Shown here piece by piece: positions 1 to 10,236 of a DNA stretch of 64,000 bases. Both the position numbers and the translations under genes were made by a program. The notes beneath the pieces were generated by a model. The model worked only from the letters and a program-made list of their open reading frames with translations. It had not been told where the DNA came from and did not search any database. Origin of the DNA: Coniochaeta sp. PMI_546. Taxonomy: Eukaryota > Ascomycota > Sordariomycetes > Coniochaetales > Coniochaetaceae. Location of the stretch: contig MU271147.1 in NCBI GenBank assembly GCA_021432605.1, forward strand, positions 682,001 to 746,000, given 5' to 3'. Each line of letters begins with the position of its first letter. Within the stretch, counting starts at the first letter, position 1.

Positions 1-430
1 TGTTGTCGATCAAGAATCGCCAATGGAGGCTCTGGCGGCCGACGAGCTGTTCGGCGAAGCGTCGGAGGAATTCCTGGCACTGTGTCCACGAAAGTCGAGG
101 CGGGTAGGGCAGGTAGGTAGCGGCGAAGCACCGGTCGATTTCCGACCCAGACAGCGTCGACCAGCCGATGTTCACCATGATCCAGTTGTCATATTCTCTG
201 CGGCAGCGACCCTGCGTCCTGGGGCTTGGCGTTGCTCGCTCGAGATCCGGCGTCCAGTAAGGCTCGCGTCCGCAAAACAACTTGAAATCGCCCTCTGGCA
301 TCCGCACCAGTTCATACTTGCGGGATTTGACTACCAGCATCCAGTCCTGCAGCTGATTGTTGTTGATGTTGCGGGAGAACCAAACATCATGGGCACGGGG
401 CGGGCTGAGTCCTAGCAGTCGGCCAAGCAT
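1..430 (-). CDS. Partial fungal protein, probable papain-like (LRAT/PPPDE-type) fold; 3' end beyond window
   Basis: An open frame starts at ATG 430 on the minus strand and runs off the left edge, giving 143 residues without a stop. The start reads MLGRLLGLSPPRAHDVWFSR. Further on are DWMLVVKSRKYELVR, DNWIMVNIGWSTLSGSEID and, near the edge, LSWTQCQEFLRRFAEQLV. The order of a WMLxVKxxKYEL block, an xNIGWTxL block and a W-x-x-CQ-x-FLR-x-[FL]A block recalls a family of fungal proteins with a permuted papain-like fold, where the Cys of the (N)CQ motif would be the nucleophile. That assignment comes from memory of the family. No intron is needed in the visible part. Nothing in the neighbourhood indicates a pathway. 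The opposite-strand ORF at 23-415 is its shadow. Confidence 0.6.
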   Translation of the reverse strand, partial: MLGRLLGLSPPRAHDVWFSRNINNNQLQDWMLVVKSRKYELVRMPEGDFKLFCGREPYWTPDLERATPSPRTQGRCRREYDNWIMVNIGWSTLSGSEIDRCFAATYLPYPPRLSWTQCQEFLRRFAEQLVGRQSLHWRFLIDN

Positions 431-1256
431 TTCGACGGGTGCCGCGAGGGTCCTTTGAGACACGGGAGACTGTTGTGGTTCAAGATGCTTCCTTTATAGA
501 TCAGATAAAACGTTTCTGCGGCCCGACATCTGGTAGACTTTCAAATACATGATACGATATCCGCGCGGGGTTGGCGCAGCGAAGCAGATAAAGCTATGCC
601 CAATCGACTCGAGGCCTGAGCGCCAAAGGCGCCTATGCTATCGGGGGGCACGGGAGCGCGGTATGCCAACCGCACCCTTTTCCGCCACGCGAGATCATCG
701 AGGAAAGCAAGTGTCGAGAACAAGGCCAACGCCTGCAACACATGGCCGATGGAAAAAGCGGTCTGTCCACGGGGCATGCGGGCCAGACTAGGGCATCTGC
801 TGGTCTCCCCGTCAATCGACGAAACATATATTGCATAAAATATCGGCGACCTCTCCGAATACAGGAACACATGGGACATTACATGTGCGGCGGGCTAAGC
901 GACATCGGCCGGCGCGTCGTGCCGCCGTCCGGGCATCTGGATCACGAAGTTCCGCGTGGAAATCCAAAGAGCTGACAGCAACACCATGCAATATGTCGCG
1001 GGCTGGACCTTCCTCAAGATTATGGTGAGAACGCTGACGCCGTCTCGCATTGCTCGTACGATAGACAAGGTTGTATCATTCACCGAAAACAAGAGCGGTA
1101 CTGTTTGAAGGACGTTTCTTTTGAAGGATGATTGTGGAACAAATAAGCTTAAATGATACGCAGACACGCACACAGCCGTCCCTTAGCTACTAATGCGACC
1201 ATTCCGGATCAATCGCCAATGCAAAGCTGCATGGATTACATGACATTAGCCTCCTA
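431..1256. other. Intergenic, no gene seen
   Basis: This stretch lies between the 5' end of the partial left-edge gene and the 3' end of the cysteine-rich secreted protein gene. Short overlapping ORFs occur on both strands (for example 541-879 and 895-1173 minus), but none has a recognisable domain, a convincing signal peptide or splice signals leading to a better model. Confidence 0.5.
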
Positions 1257-2005
1257 CTAGGCACTAGTCGGACACGCAGTCGCACTGACAGTCGTCGTTC
1301 GTGTCAGGCACCCTTCTGGACACGCCGTCGAGCAGCCTTCGATGTACAGCACCGTCTTGGGCTCCGCACAACCACACGGCAGCGACACAGTCTCCCGGAA
1401 TACGCACGTCGGCACCGGGCAGCGGATAGGATCGCAGCCGCCGGGCTGGGTGTGCCTTGTTACGGTTGGGCACGGCGTTGTGGTCGGCCTCGGTGGTAGC
1501 GTCGTTATACTGGTGGTGATGATCGGTCTAGTGGTGCTGGTCGACGTCGAAGAAGTTGAAGTCGAAGTCGAAGTGCTTGTCGTGGGTCTCGGTCTAGGAG
1601 AGCACATGTCAGCCACAGTGGATATAGACAGGTACGACAGCGAGTTTCCTTCGAGTGGTGGGTTCCTTACCTGCGAGTGCGCCGCGTGGTACTTGTGGAA
1701 GTGGATGTCGACGACGTGGTCGTGGTCGTGGGACACGGCAGTTTGGTCGTGCGGAATACGATATCGCAACCGCCGTATGGACATTCGGCATTGCATGGCT
1801 CGAGGAGAGATGCTGTCGGCACTGCCGCCGGGCAGCCGCAGGGGTTTTGGATCGTCGTCACGAACCGGCAGTCACCCGCATCGCAGTCCTTGCTACAGCT
1901 CGGGTTGATGAGCTGCCTCGTTACTGTTGGGCAGGCCGTCTCGGCAAGCTCATCAGCCAAGGCAAGACCGATCGCAACAGCAGCAAGGGCGAAGAACCTC
2001 TTCAT
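1257..2005 (-). CDS. Secreted protein with two cysteine-rich repeats joined by a Ser/Thr linker
   Basis: Two exons: 2005-1671 and 1593-1257. The 77-nt intron 1670-1594 has a GTAAGG donor and a CCTAG acceptor, and joining restores one frame of 223 aa. ATG 2005 is chosen because it opens directly into a signal peptide (MKRFFALAAVAIGLALA, cleavage near residue 18); an in-frame ATG at 2059 would put 18 polar residues before it. The mature part has a first Cys-rich unit (CPTVTRQ...PCGC...CP.GC...LPCP), a low-complexity Thr/Ser linker that spans the intron and probably is O-glycosylated, and a second unit with the same layout (CPTVTRH...LPCGC...CPEGC...ACP). The two units are an internal duplication. 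No membrane anchor or GPI signal is evident. Function unknown; an extracellular wall-associated or effector-like protein is possible. Confidence 0.75.
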
Positions 2006-2177
2006 GCTGATCTGGCCGAGAGAGCTCGTTTCTGTCATCCTCGGCTTAGGACTGCCCAAATGTCACCAAACTTATCAGAACATTCACCTCCCAGTGGATT
2101 GTATGTTGATTATGCTCACCGTGCTTGGAAGCCTGACTCAAACTCGATGGTCATCGCAATGGACATGGCACATAGAG

Positions 2178-2185
2178 TATATATA
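2178..2185 (-). promoter_or_regulatory. Possible TATA element of the cysteine-rich secreted protein gene
   Basis: A TATATATA run sits about 170 bp upstream of ATG 2005 on the minus strand, a plausible core-promoter distance with a 5' UTR of ordinary fungal length. No transcript evidence is available. Confidence 0.3.
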
Positions 2186-4025
2186 GACTCGAAGTTTACC
2201 AGGGCCCTTGAGCCGTTCAGTCTCTCCGCATCGTGTCGGCCAATGTCTGATATCTCTCGCTCGATCTCCATCGCTGGAATGATCAGCGATATGTTTAGAC
2301 GTGTCCGAATGAACTACCCACCTTAATTGAGAGTTATGTCTATATGTGTCTACATCGACACCTTGTTTTTGCATTTGCCCCCATGGTCTTCAACGGCAAA
2401 ACCAATCTTCTTTTGCCTATATATGACCTTTTATTTTGCACCAAGGCCATGTGAGACTGTTCAGTGGCGAGGGGCCGAAGGGCGACAATACCCCGGGTAT
2501 GAGGAGCCAGCTCTTGGATTTCTTGAGAGGTCGCCAGCAACATTCATGCCTGTTGAGTCCAGGTCTCAAGTCATTTTGTCCGGGTTTAGTTCCGATTCCC
2601 CTCACTTCGAGCGCCTAGAGTTCTGATTTTTATCATTCCACACTGTTGCTTGGCCTGCTCCATCATAGACTTATAGTCCATGGACCCGCCCTACCTGTCC
2701 CAGATACACTTGCCCGCCAAGGGGGGTGAACTGGCAAGCCCAAGCAAGTCTAATTACTCGGACCTTCGGCCGACGCAATACCATGGGTAAGCACCGTTCC
2801 TCTCGTGTAAACAAGTGAGTGTGATCGCGTTGTTAGGTATTATGCGGAGAACGTCTTCTCCCGACGCAGGTTCGTTGTCGAAGCGGAAGGCGTTCTTTCG
2901 AGACTGGTTGACAATCTGCGCTTCTGAAGCAGGATCAACCATAGCCAGAAAGGCACTATCGGCGAGATTCCTAAAATGGCACCTAGATCAGAGGCTGAGA
3001 GAAGATGAGCAACATGATGTCCGTGTCGATGAGTGGCACGGTTCATTTGATCTTGCCGTTGTACGAGACATGTCGACGAAGATCTGGGGCAAATAGACTT
3101 GCAGCCAGCCGTCCGTTGGGAAGCACTTAGTCAAGGCCAACGATAGTCGGAGACGGCCCACAAAGACCAATGAGAACTTCGCTATCCCATTTAATGCTGT
3201 TCTACCGGGATACAATCTTGGCCGCGCGCGCTGAGCCGTCGTTAGATGAGGCAGTGATATTCAGCCTCCTTTTAGCCTGTGTGGTAGCAATGGCAAAGCG
3301 AGAGCGGTCTTGACGACGTTGAGAACATGCAATGTATCGCAACTGGACAACTGCGCACTTCATATAACTTCATCTCAACGCATTGAAAATCTACTAAATG
3401 TCCCTTTATTGTGCGACCTATGTCATATCGTCAGTGGTAGTACCGCTTTTGAGGTCGACGATGGATACGAACTACCCTAGACTACTATGCATTTTGGTTA
3501 GATAGAGAACTACTGAACATTGACCTGCAAGGTGACGTCCATCGTAACAGCCATGATGAATGGGCCGGACCACTCGGTTGTCGGTGGTACGGTGGCGGTT
3601 GCAGTTCGTTTTTAAATAGGGACACGTTGGGAAACTTAAGATATATATATGCTCATGTAAATGCAAGGAAACCAGGTCTCATATCTTTTGTAGCAGACGA
3701 GGATTGTGACCTCATGACCGCAAAGGCAGGCCGCTGCCGCCCAGACCCATCAAGGACACAGAAAATCCCACCCCAGTGACATGTTCAGAGTTGTATTCTA
3801 CTCGAAAGCAGCGACGCTTATTGTGTAACATATTACGTGCTCTATGGTTCCCGACAGGCGTGTGCCCAAACGAGGAGCATACCTAAGTCCAGAAAGGCCT
3901 CTCATCAAGACTCTTGCCGGCAATACTCCTCAGCTCCATAGTGTATGCCCTCCAGGCCATCATAAGCCCAAAGAATCTTAAAGAAAAGCACAACAATTGG
4001 TGTGCATATGCCTTCGAGTCCGTCA
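2186..4025. other. Long intergenic region, no supported gene
   Basis: About 1.8 kb between the secreted-protein gene promoter and the 3' end of the Nvj2-like gene. Short ORFs on both strands overlap one another (2327-2626 plus, 2754-2942 minus, 2815-3096 plus). The minus one, ending in YPWYCVGRRSE, is the most protein-like, but I could not join it to a start exon or recognise a family. Confidence 0.45.
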
Positions 4026-7000
4026 CTACTTCGTGACATCAGTGGGCTCAGGTTCTAGAGTATCAACATTGTCCATCCATGCCGAGAAATCGTCATCTTC
4101 CACACCATTTTTGGTGGGTTCCTGGCCATGAGTGTCTTCAGGTAGAGATACCTCTGACGTAAAGGTCAAATCACTGCCAACTTCGTGTGATCTCGTCCTC
4201 GTTGGGCTCACAAGGTCCAGCCCTTTCCGCCGAGGGACAAAACCACTGCCGCTGGGTTGATCACAAAGATCGGCGTTTTCGACATCCTCTACCCACGGTT
4301 GGACATACGATGATGAATGGGTTGCACTCAAAGGAGTTGTCGGCTCGGATTCCGTCGGGGCCTCCACCACAAGCATTCCAGTGTCGTCATCGTTGGGCTG
4401 CTGATCCTTTGCCGGTACCTGTCTGCGCTTGGGCAGAGGCGGCGGGGGGACCGGGCGTCGATGATCAGGATGATCTCCTTCATGCTGGCTCGACGACGTC
4501 TGCTTTGCCGAGTACGGCGCAGGAATGGGCTTCCGTCTGGGTACGGGCGGCAGTGCCGTCTTTGTCTTCTTATCTGGCATTGGTAACGGTGTGCCAGGCG
4601 GTGGGAGAGGACGTCCACGTCCCATCGGTTGTTTCAGGTCCAGAGGTTGCTCGTCGCCTGTGATGTTTCCGTTCTTGTTACTCTCAGTGTGTCGTTGCAA
4701 GGCGTTGAGACCCCATCGCTTAGCGGATGCAGCCGCGTTCGTAACCGCCGCCAAAGTATTCCGCCGTTGCTGTTCACGCTCACTGGCTCCTGGCGAAGTT
4801 GGTGGCACAGGAGCATCCCCTGCCGCAATATCCTTGCGGGTAAAGAGACCTCTCGCAAGGGATCCTGCCTGGCTGCGGACAGATCCTTTCGGTGTCGAAG
4901 ACGGGGATTGAGATGCAGGATCATCTTGGCTTCCAGCCGATGACGCTGTATCACGCCGGGCTTGAGGACTTATATTTCTGTTGTTCTCAGCATTCTCCTT
5001 ATCGATTGTTTCATGCGAGGATATAGAGGATTGACTAGGAGACTGAGACGTGATGTAAGGCCTATAGAGAGTTGCTGCGGGGTTCGAAGCATGCGATGTA
5101 TCGTCAGACTTAGCTGAGAGATTTGCGAGTATAGCAGCAGCTGTGTTTTGCTCTGACTGCAGTGACACGGGTTTGACAGCTTCAACATCCAAAGAATCAG
5201 TACTGATAGTTGGAGTAGGGGAACTGAGAAACGAGCTGCGTCTCAGAGCCCGTCGGTCAGGTCCGTTCTCAGTTTTGGTGTCTACGCTCGTCGTAGAGGT
5301 GGAAGCAGATGACACCGGGGTACCAGTGCTTTTAGATTCCGTCTTTTTCCTCCCAAAGAATCCCGTGGACTTGTTTGTCGCTTCGATGATTGGCAAGCTG
5401 TGGCTTTTCTCGATTGTTGGAATGACCGGGTCAGCCGTTCCGCTCTCTTCGAGTTGATCGACGTCGTCAACGTCCCCCACCTGGGCCAAACTAGTCTCCA
5501 GATCAAGAGATGACTCAACGGCATCATCGCCGTGGAATATCCCTCCTCTCCAATTCTTATGTTCTGTCTTGAAGAAGGGTATGTCATCCCAGAAGGGAAG
5601 AACAAGGGTCTCAGCAATGACCTCTTTAATACGGTTTTCGATCTGACGAAGGATAACCGTATAAGTAATCTGACGCGAGCTTACGATTGGCTCAATGGTC
5701 ATCTCCATCTTAGGCATGGACTGGAAAGAGAACCACACGCGGTTACTCGGTGGTGGTTTGATCTTGAGTAGCATATGACCTTCAAGCTTTCTCAGCACGA
5801 CTGCCAGAACGAGACTGACCTCTCGGGCTTTGAGGCGGCTGCCCAGCTCGATTCTGGCCGTGGCGGCGACCTCGAGACGAAAGTTACCGGTATATTTGAC
5901 GTCGGCTTCCATGGAGCACTCCCCCTCAACCGTCAGATCCCTGAGCCGTGGATTGGTAATATATGGTGCCGACTCGCCTGTATCGATACCTTGGATCGTT
6001 ATGTTCGATAGGAAAGAAGGCCGTTTGACTCGGGAGATTTTCTTGGTAAGCTTCTCTCTTATGAGATTCTCCATGTCCTTCGTCCTGTAAATGCCGAGGA
6101 ACACCCTGCCAATCATAGCATTGAGCCACCTAGTATGAATATGCTCTTCGGACGAATGCAGCCTTTGCACCAAGGAGATGATGTGTCTTATGTCAAATGC
6201 AAGGGGTGAGGGGGTTTGGTTGGCGGGAGAGAGAGTTTGCGATTGGTTTCTTAGCAGGGCAAAGTAGAAGTCCTCTTTAGCAGAGCAGTTTTCAGAGAAG
6301 AGAAAAAATGGCTTGGACACTTGAGTATCCAAAGCCAGCTCTGCGCCACCAGTTCTCCGAGACAGGCAGATGGCATTTCGCTTGATGAAAAGCTCGCCTT
6401 CTGGCGTCTTGTCCCCTCCCGAGTATATGCTGACACCATGGTGCGCCAAGGATATGACATGGCGGACCTCGAGCTGCTCGTCATCGTCGAACAACATCAG
6501 ATGGCCGTGCCTAGGAATCCATGAGTTAGCTCGGCAACAATACAGCTGCAAGTGACGAACACTTACCGCAAGACGACGTAGAACACATTTCCAGCCTTCT
6601 TCGGGCGTTGAATGGTATTCTGATGGTCTAACGGACCATGGTTCTGCTTTCGATCAAACAGGCTACGGTACATTGTCTGGTAGACACTTGGACTCGGGGC
6701 CGCGACTGTGGTGGAGCCAACGGGGGTTGATCGCTCGATAGGCTTCGCATTGATGCCCATCGGCGTGTACTCTCGGCAGACAGCAAAGTATCCGGCGGCC
6801 ACATCGGAGTCGACGTGACTTAGTCCTCGCGGTTTGGTCTCGTCTTTCCGCGCCGCATTCAAGGCTGTGATATCATCGCCGACTTGGACGATATCGTCGT
6901 CGGCCGATCTGGAATTTGGTATATTCCTCTCATCTCGGCGGACTGGGAAGGTAAGATAGGCATGGACTAGAACGGTCGCAACAACGAGAGGAACGAACGT

Positions 7001-7045
7001 AATGCCACCAAGGAGATAGGTCAGCAGGAAAGCCGTCCAAGACAT
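4026..7045 (-). CDS. NVJ2: Nvj2/TEX2-like membrane-contact-site protein (TM + PH + SMP lipid-transfer domain)
   Basis: Two exons, 7045-6567 and 6510-4026, around a 56-nt intron (GTAAGT...CCTAG), give 987 aa. Residues ~5-30 form one hydrophobic segment (FLLTYLLGGITFVPLVVATV), expected to anchor the protein in the ER. A PH-like domain follows (~150-250, starting NVFYVVLRHGHLMLFDDDEQ and split by the intron), then an SMP-type lipid-binding domain (~288-470, WLNAMIGRVFLGIYRT to VLPFWDDIPFF). The C-terminal half is disordered, Ser-rich and then Pro-rich (RPLPPPGTPLP, ALPPVPRRKP), a likely SH3-ligand region. The architecture matches yeast Nvj2 and animal TEX2, which move lipids at ER contacts; the fungal tail is longer than yeast Nvj2 (770 aa). 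A BAR-SH3 protein is encoded 23 kb away, but a link to the Pro-rich tail is only speculation. Confidence 0.88.
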
Positions 7046-7975
7046 GGCTGCGGCCGCCGATCGAGAGACACGCGACGGCTCTCTGCTACCTGTCGGGAAA
7101 AGCCAGTGTCCACGAGCATTGAAATAAACAATCCTCCAACGGTTGTTCGGAGGTACCTTGGTTAGTTCGAGTTGGGTATGGTTGAGCTGGCTGGAAGTCG
7201 GGAAGTGGCTTGAACCAGCTTGACGTCAGCCACAGAGGAGTGGGACTGCATCCCCGCGCTCGATTTGGTTAGATCTGAAATGAATGACCCACCCACTCGC
7301 ATCTCAAAACCCCCGGCGGCTTCTTCATGCCAAGCGTAGAGATGGCGGTTTGGGACATCTTGCTCGCCTGCAGTCAACATAGTCATACCTACTACTCTGC
7401 AGTCTGCAAACCTCCGCGAGGTATCTGCAATGGAAAGGGCAAGCTTACTGTTCTGAGGGACAAATTGGAGATTATGAGATCGACCTACTATCGGACGTCT
7501 CGGCATGACAGGTGGGGGTCCGGGTGTCACTGTCTGGTGCCATATACTATATATCCTTCTCAGCACGCTGCGCTATAGGCTCACCCTGCGTTATCCCCAG
7601 GAACTTCTGTGCCACAGATCAAGCTGGCTTGGGGCGGTAGGGGTGAAGTATGATAAACCAGGCGCTCCCCAGCGAAGGAAAACTCAGCGATGCGGTCGAT
7701 TGAAGTCCGCAGGCCAGAGGAGGCACCAGAGAGTCGTGTATGTTGAGATGGACCTGATAAATACACTCCCGCGACTTCACTACTCGGAAGTCACTGTAAC
7801 GCCAGAATTGTTTGTTAGACAATGCCATTGGTAATCTTTTTTCCTATGAGCAATGCCGACACCTGACCCATTGCCGTGATGGAAATCTTTCCATGCCATA
7901 CGTGATGAACCCCATGCAAAGACAAATCAAGCCATGACCCTCGACCGCAACCGACACTTCGCCGACGGCTCTCCC
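7046..7975. other. Intergenic between the Nvj2-like gene (5') and RPL21 (3')
   Basis: The region holds the promoter and 5' UTR of the Nvj2-like gene and the 3' UTR of RPL21. A copy of the AGGTACCTTGG-type motif lies at 7151-7160. A 134-codon minus-strand ORF (7162-7566) has no recognisable domain and is not called. Confidence 0.5.
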
Positions 7976-8702
7976 TTAGATCGTTGTCTCGTAAGCCACA
8001 GGGGCGACTGTCTCCGGGCGGTTGTCCTGCATCGAGACTGTGCGCTCCTCCCGGGGCATGAGTGGTTGTCTCTTCAGCTGAACCGGCTTGCCCTCAACCT
8101 TAGCCTGCTTCTTCAGCTCGGCGTTCTCCTTGACACGGCGAAGGAAACCCTCTCGTGACCGCGACTGGGTGATGTGCTCGATCCGAATGTTGACGCGCTT
8201 CTCGATGTACCGGTGCTTGACCTTCTTGTAGATGATGACACCGACGGCGCTCTTGGTGACGTTGTAGACGACGCCGGTCTTGCCGTGGTAGACCTTGTGC
8301 GGCATGCTAAATTCGAGCACTTGATGTCAGCCCTCGCTTCTTCCTCATTCTCCCTATGCTCGCTCAGAGTCCTGCTACGCCGCGAATCGTGTCCAACTGC
8401 CAACTTCGAATCGCTAAGTTGTTGCCGTTGTCGCGAACCGAGTAAGGCTCCAAAGAGCGGAGAGGGAAGAGTGGCTGCTTACCCCTTCTGGACAGCACCG
8501 TTGGCCTTGATGTCAACGATGTCGCCGACCCTGTAAACACGTTGTTAGCAAAACGTTGACTCTTGGTGATCAGAGGGTTCCCGCCATCTTGAACGTACTT
8601 GAATTGCCTAAGGTAGGTAGACAGGCGGATCATACCCTTCTCTCGGAAGTTCCGAGAGAAGGCATAGCGAGTGCCAGCACGAAGACCTGCGGGGTGACCC
8701 AT
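7976..8702 (-). CDS. rpl21: 60S ribosomal protein L21 (eL21)
   Basis: Three exons, 8702-8599, 8530-8483 and 8306-7976, encode 160 aa, the same length as yeast Rpl21. Intron 1 (8598-8531) has a GTACGT donor and TTTACAG acceptor; intron 2 (8482-8307) has GTAAGC and TTTAG. The joined protein reads [20 protein letters not shown]..., [54 protein letters not shown] and ends [13 protein letters not shown], which is eL21 throughout. It is a component of the large cytosolic subunit. The gene is head-to-head with RPS9, 368 bp between the start codons, so the two probably share a promoter. Its 5' UTR (8717-8775) carries a GACCAC-type short repeat. Confidence 0.96.
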
Positions 8703-9070
8703 CTTGCCTGATTGTGAGGGTTGACGTGGTCGTGGTCGTGGTCGGGGTGATGGTTCGTGATGTTGGTCGTGGGATGCTTCAGAGCCTCAAGAATTTGTCG
8801 GATTTGTGTGTGCAATTGAAAATCGACTTTTCGGAGGTGACACGCGCTGGGCTATTCCTGAAGAGGGCTAGCGTCTTTATGTGACGGAGAGTTAGGGCTC
8901 TGCCAGCTGGCTGCAGCTTTCTAACATCTAGCATGCGCGCACGGATCACACCTGGGCCATCCACACTCTTGGAAATTTGAAGCTTCTTTACCCAATATTT
9001 CGACCACCTCTTTACTTTTGAACTTTTCTGAGCATCATCGGAATTCTTCGAGAGTCGCAACAGGTCAACA
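8703..9070. promoter_or_regulatory. Bidirectional ribosomal-protein promoter (RPL21/RPS9)
   Basis: Only 368 bp separate the two ATGs. Near the middle is TTAGGGCT (8892-8899; AGCCCTAA on the other strand), which matches the RCCCTAA-type site bound by Tbf1-like Myb/telobox factors known at ribosomal protein genes of several ascomycetes. Twelve bases before it is TGTGAC (8880-8885), close to the Homol-D core. Matches were made by eye and binding is inferred. Confidence 0.5.
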
Positions 9071-9928
9071 ATGGCGCCTCTTTCCTACTCAAAGACCGCC
9101 AAGGTCCCCCGTCGCCCCTTCGAGGCCGCTCGATTGTTAGTGATACTCAACTCAAATGCCCAGATGAAGCCTCAGCGCGGACGACCTGGTCTGGGATATT
9201 TCGGACCAGCGGTTCCTGTCGCATGAGCGCTCTCAGTCCATCACCGGCCACTGAGCATGAGCTTGTCTCTGTTCATGTCGATTGTGATCTTGAACTAACT
9301 ACGTGGCATTGCAGGGACGGAGAGCTCAAGCTCGTCGGCGAGTATGGTCTCCGCAACAAGCGTGAGGTGTGGCGTGTGCTCCTCACCCTGTCCAAAATCC
9401 GTCGTGCTGCCCGGTGAGTCCATTTTCCCTCATCCACGCGTTTCTGTGCCGACGCCATGACAAGTTCTGGGACGTTTGGATTTGAACTGGGACTAACTTG
9501 CATCTCTCCCGTGTAGTGAGCTCCTTACTCTTGAGGAGAAGGACCCCAAGCGTCTCTTCGAAGGCAATGCTCTGATTCGCCGTCTGGTCCGTGTCGGTGT
9601 TCTTGACGAGTCCCGCATGAAGCTCGATTACGTTCTTGCCCTCAAGGTCGAGGATTTCTTGGAGCGTCGCCTTCAGACCTGTGTCTACAAGCTCGGTCTC
9701 GCAAAGTCCATCCACCACGCTCGTGTCCTCATCCGCCAGCGCCACATTCGCGTCGGCAAGCAGATCGTCAACGTTCCTTCGTTCATTGTCCGCCTCGATT
9801 CCCAGAAGCACATCGACTTCGCCCTTACTTCGCCGTTCGGTGGTGGCCGCCCTGGTCGTGTCCGGAGAAAGAAGGCCAAGGCTGCTGAGAAGAAGGATGA
9901 TGCTGAGGAGGAGGAAGATGACGAGTAG
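9071..9928 (+). CDS. rps9: 40S ribosomal protein S9 (uS4)
   Basis: Three exons, 9071-9135, 9315-9413 and 9517-9928, encode 191 aa, normal for fungal uS4. Intron 1 (9136-9314) has donor GTTAGT and acceptor TTGCAG; intron 2 (9414-9516) has GTGAGT and TGTAG. The protein begins [20 protein letters not shown] and continues [20 protein letters not shown], with the S4 RNA-binding region [20 protein letters not shown]...[17 protein letters not shown] and an acidic tail AEEEEDDE. It is a core 40S protein near the mRNA entry site that contributes to decoding fidelity. It is transcribed away from RPL21 and converges with SLU7 downstream. Confidence 0.97.
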
Positions 9929-10236
9929 ATGAATTGGCTGATGTGACGGGAGGATTGCTTTTGGGAAGGCGTGGCAGGGAACTGGAAAACTGGTCGTGAA
10001 AGACAGGTGGTCCCTCTTCCAAACCTGTCCAGTACTGGCGTTTTGTTGCTAGGCTTTCGATACTGCAATGCATCCAAAAGGGGCGTAGTCAGCTATACCC
10101 TCATGAGAGATGATAATGCTCCCGCCAGTCATCTATTTAACGTGGGTGATACTGTGATCCACTTGATTGCTCTCGAGTCAAGTATGCAATGACGAACTGA
10201 AGTAAATTCCTGGGTCGCGTGACTGCAACTAATGGG
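9929..10236. other. Convergent 3' region between RPS9 and SLU7
   Basis: These 308 bp must hold the 3' UTRs and poly(A) sites of both convergent genes, so the UTRs may overlap. No other gene is seen. Confidence 0.5.

Noticed and set aside
1342-1908. 188-codon plus-strand frame rich in Val and Glu
   Set aside because: It is antisense to the Thr/Ser-rich secreted protein gene; the composition mirrors the repetitive linker codons, and the minus strand has a signal peptide and matching splice sites.
2754-2942. Minus-strand peptide ending YPWYCVGRRSE, with a competing plus-strand ORF 2815-3096
   Set aside because: Protein-like in part, but neither frame could be joined to a start exon or a known family.
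7162-7566. 134-codon minus-strand ORF upstream of the Nvj2-like gene
   Set aside because: No domain, composition typical of a chance ORF, and it overlaps a plus-strand ORF of similar quality.
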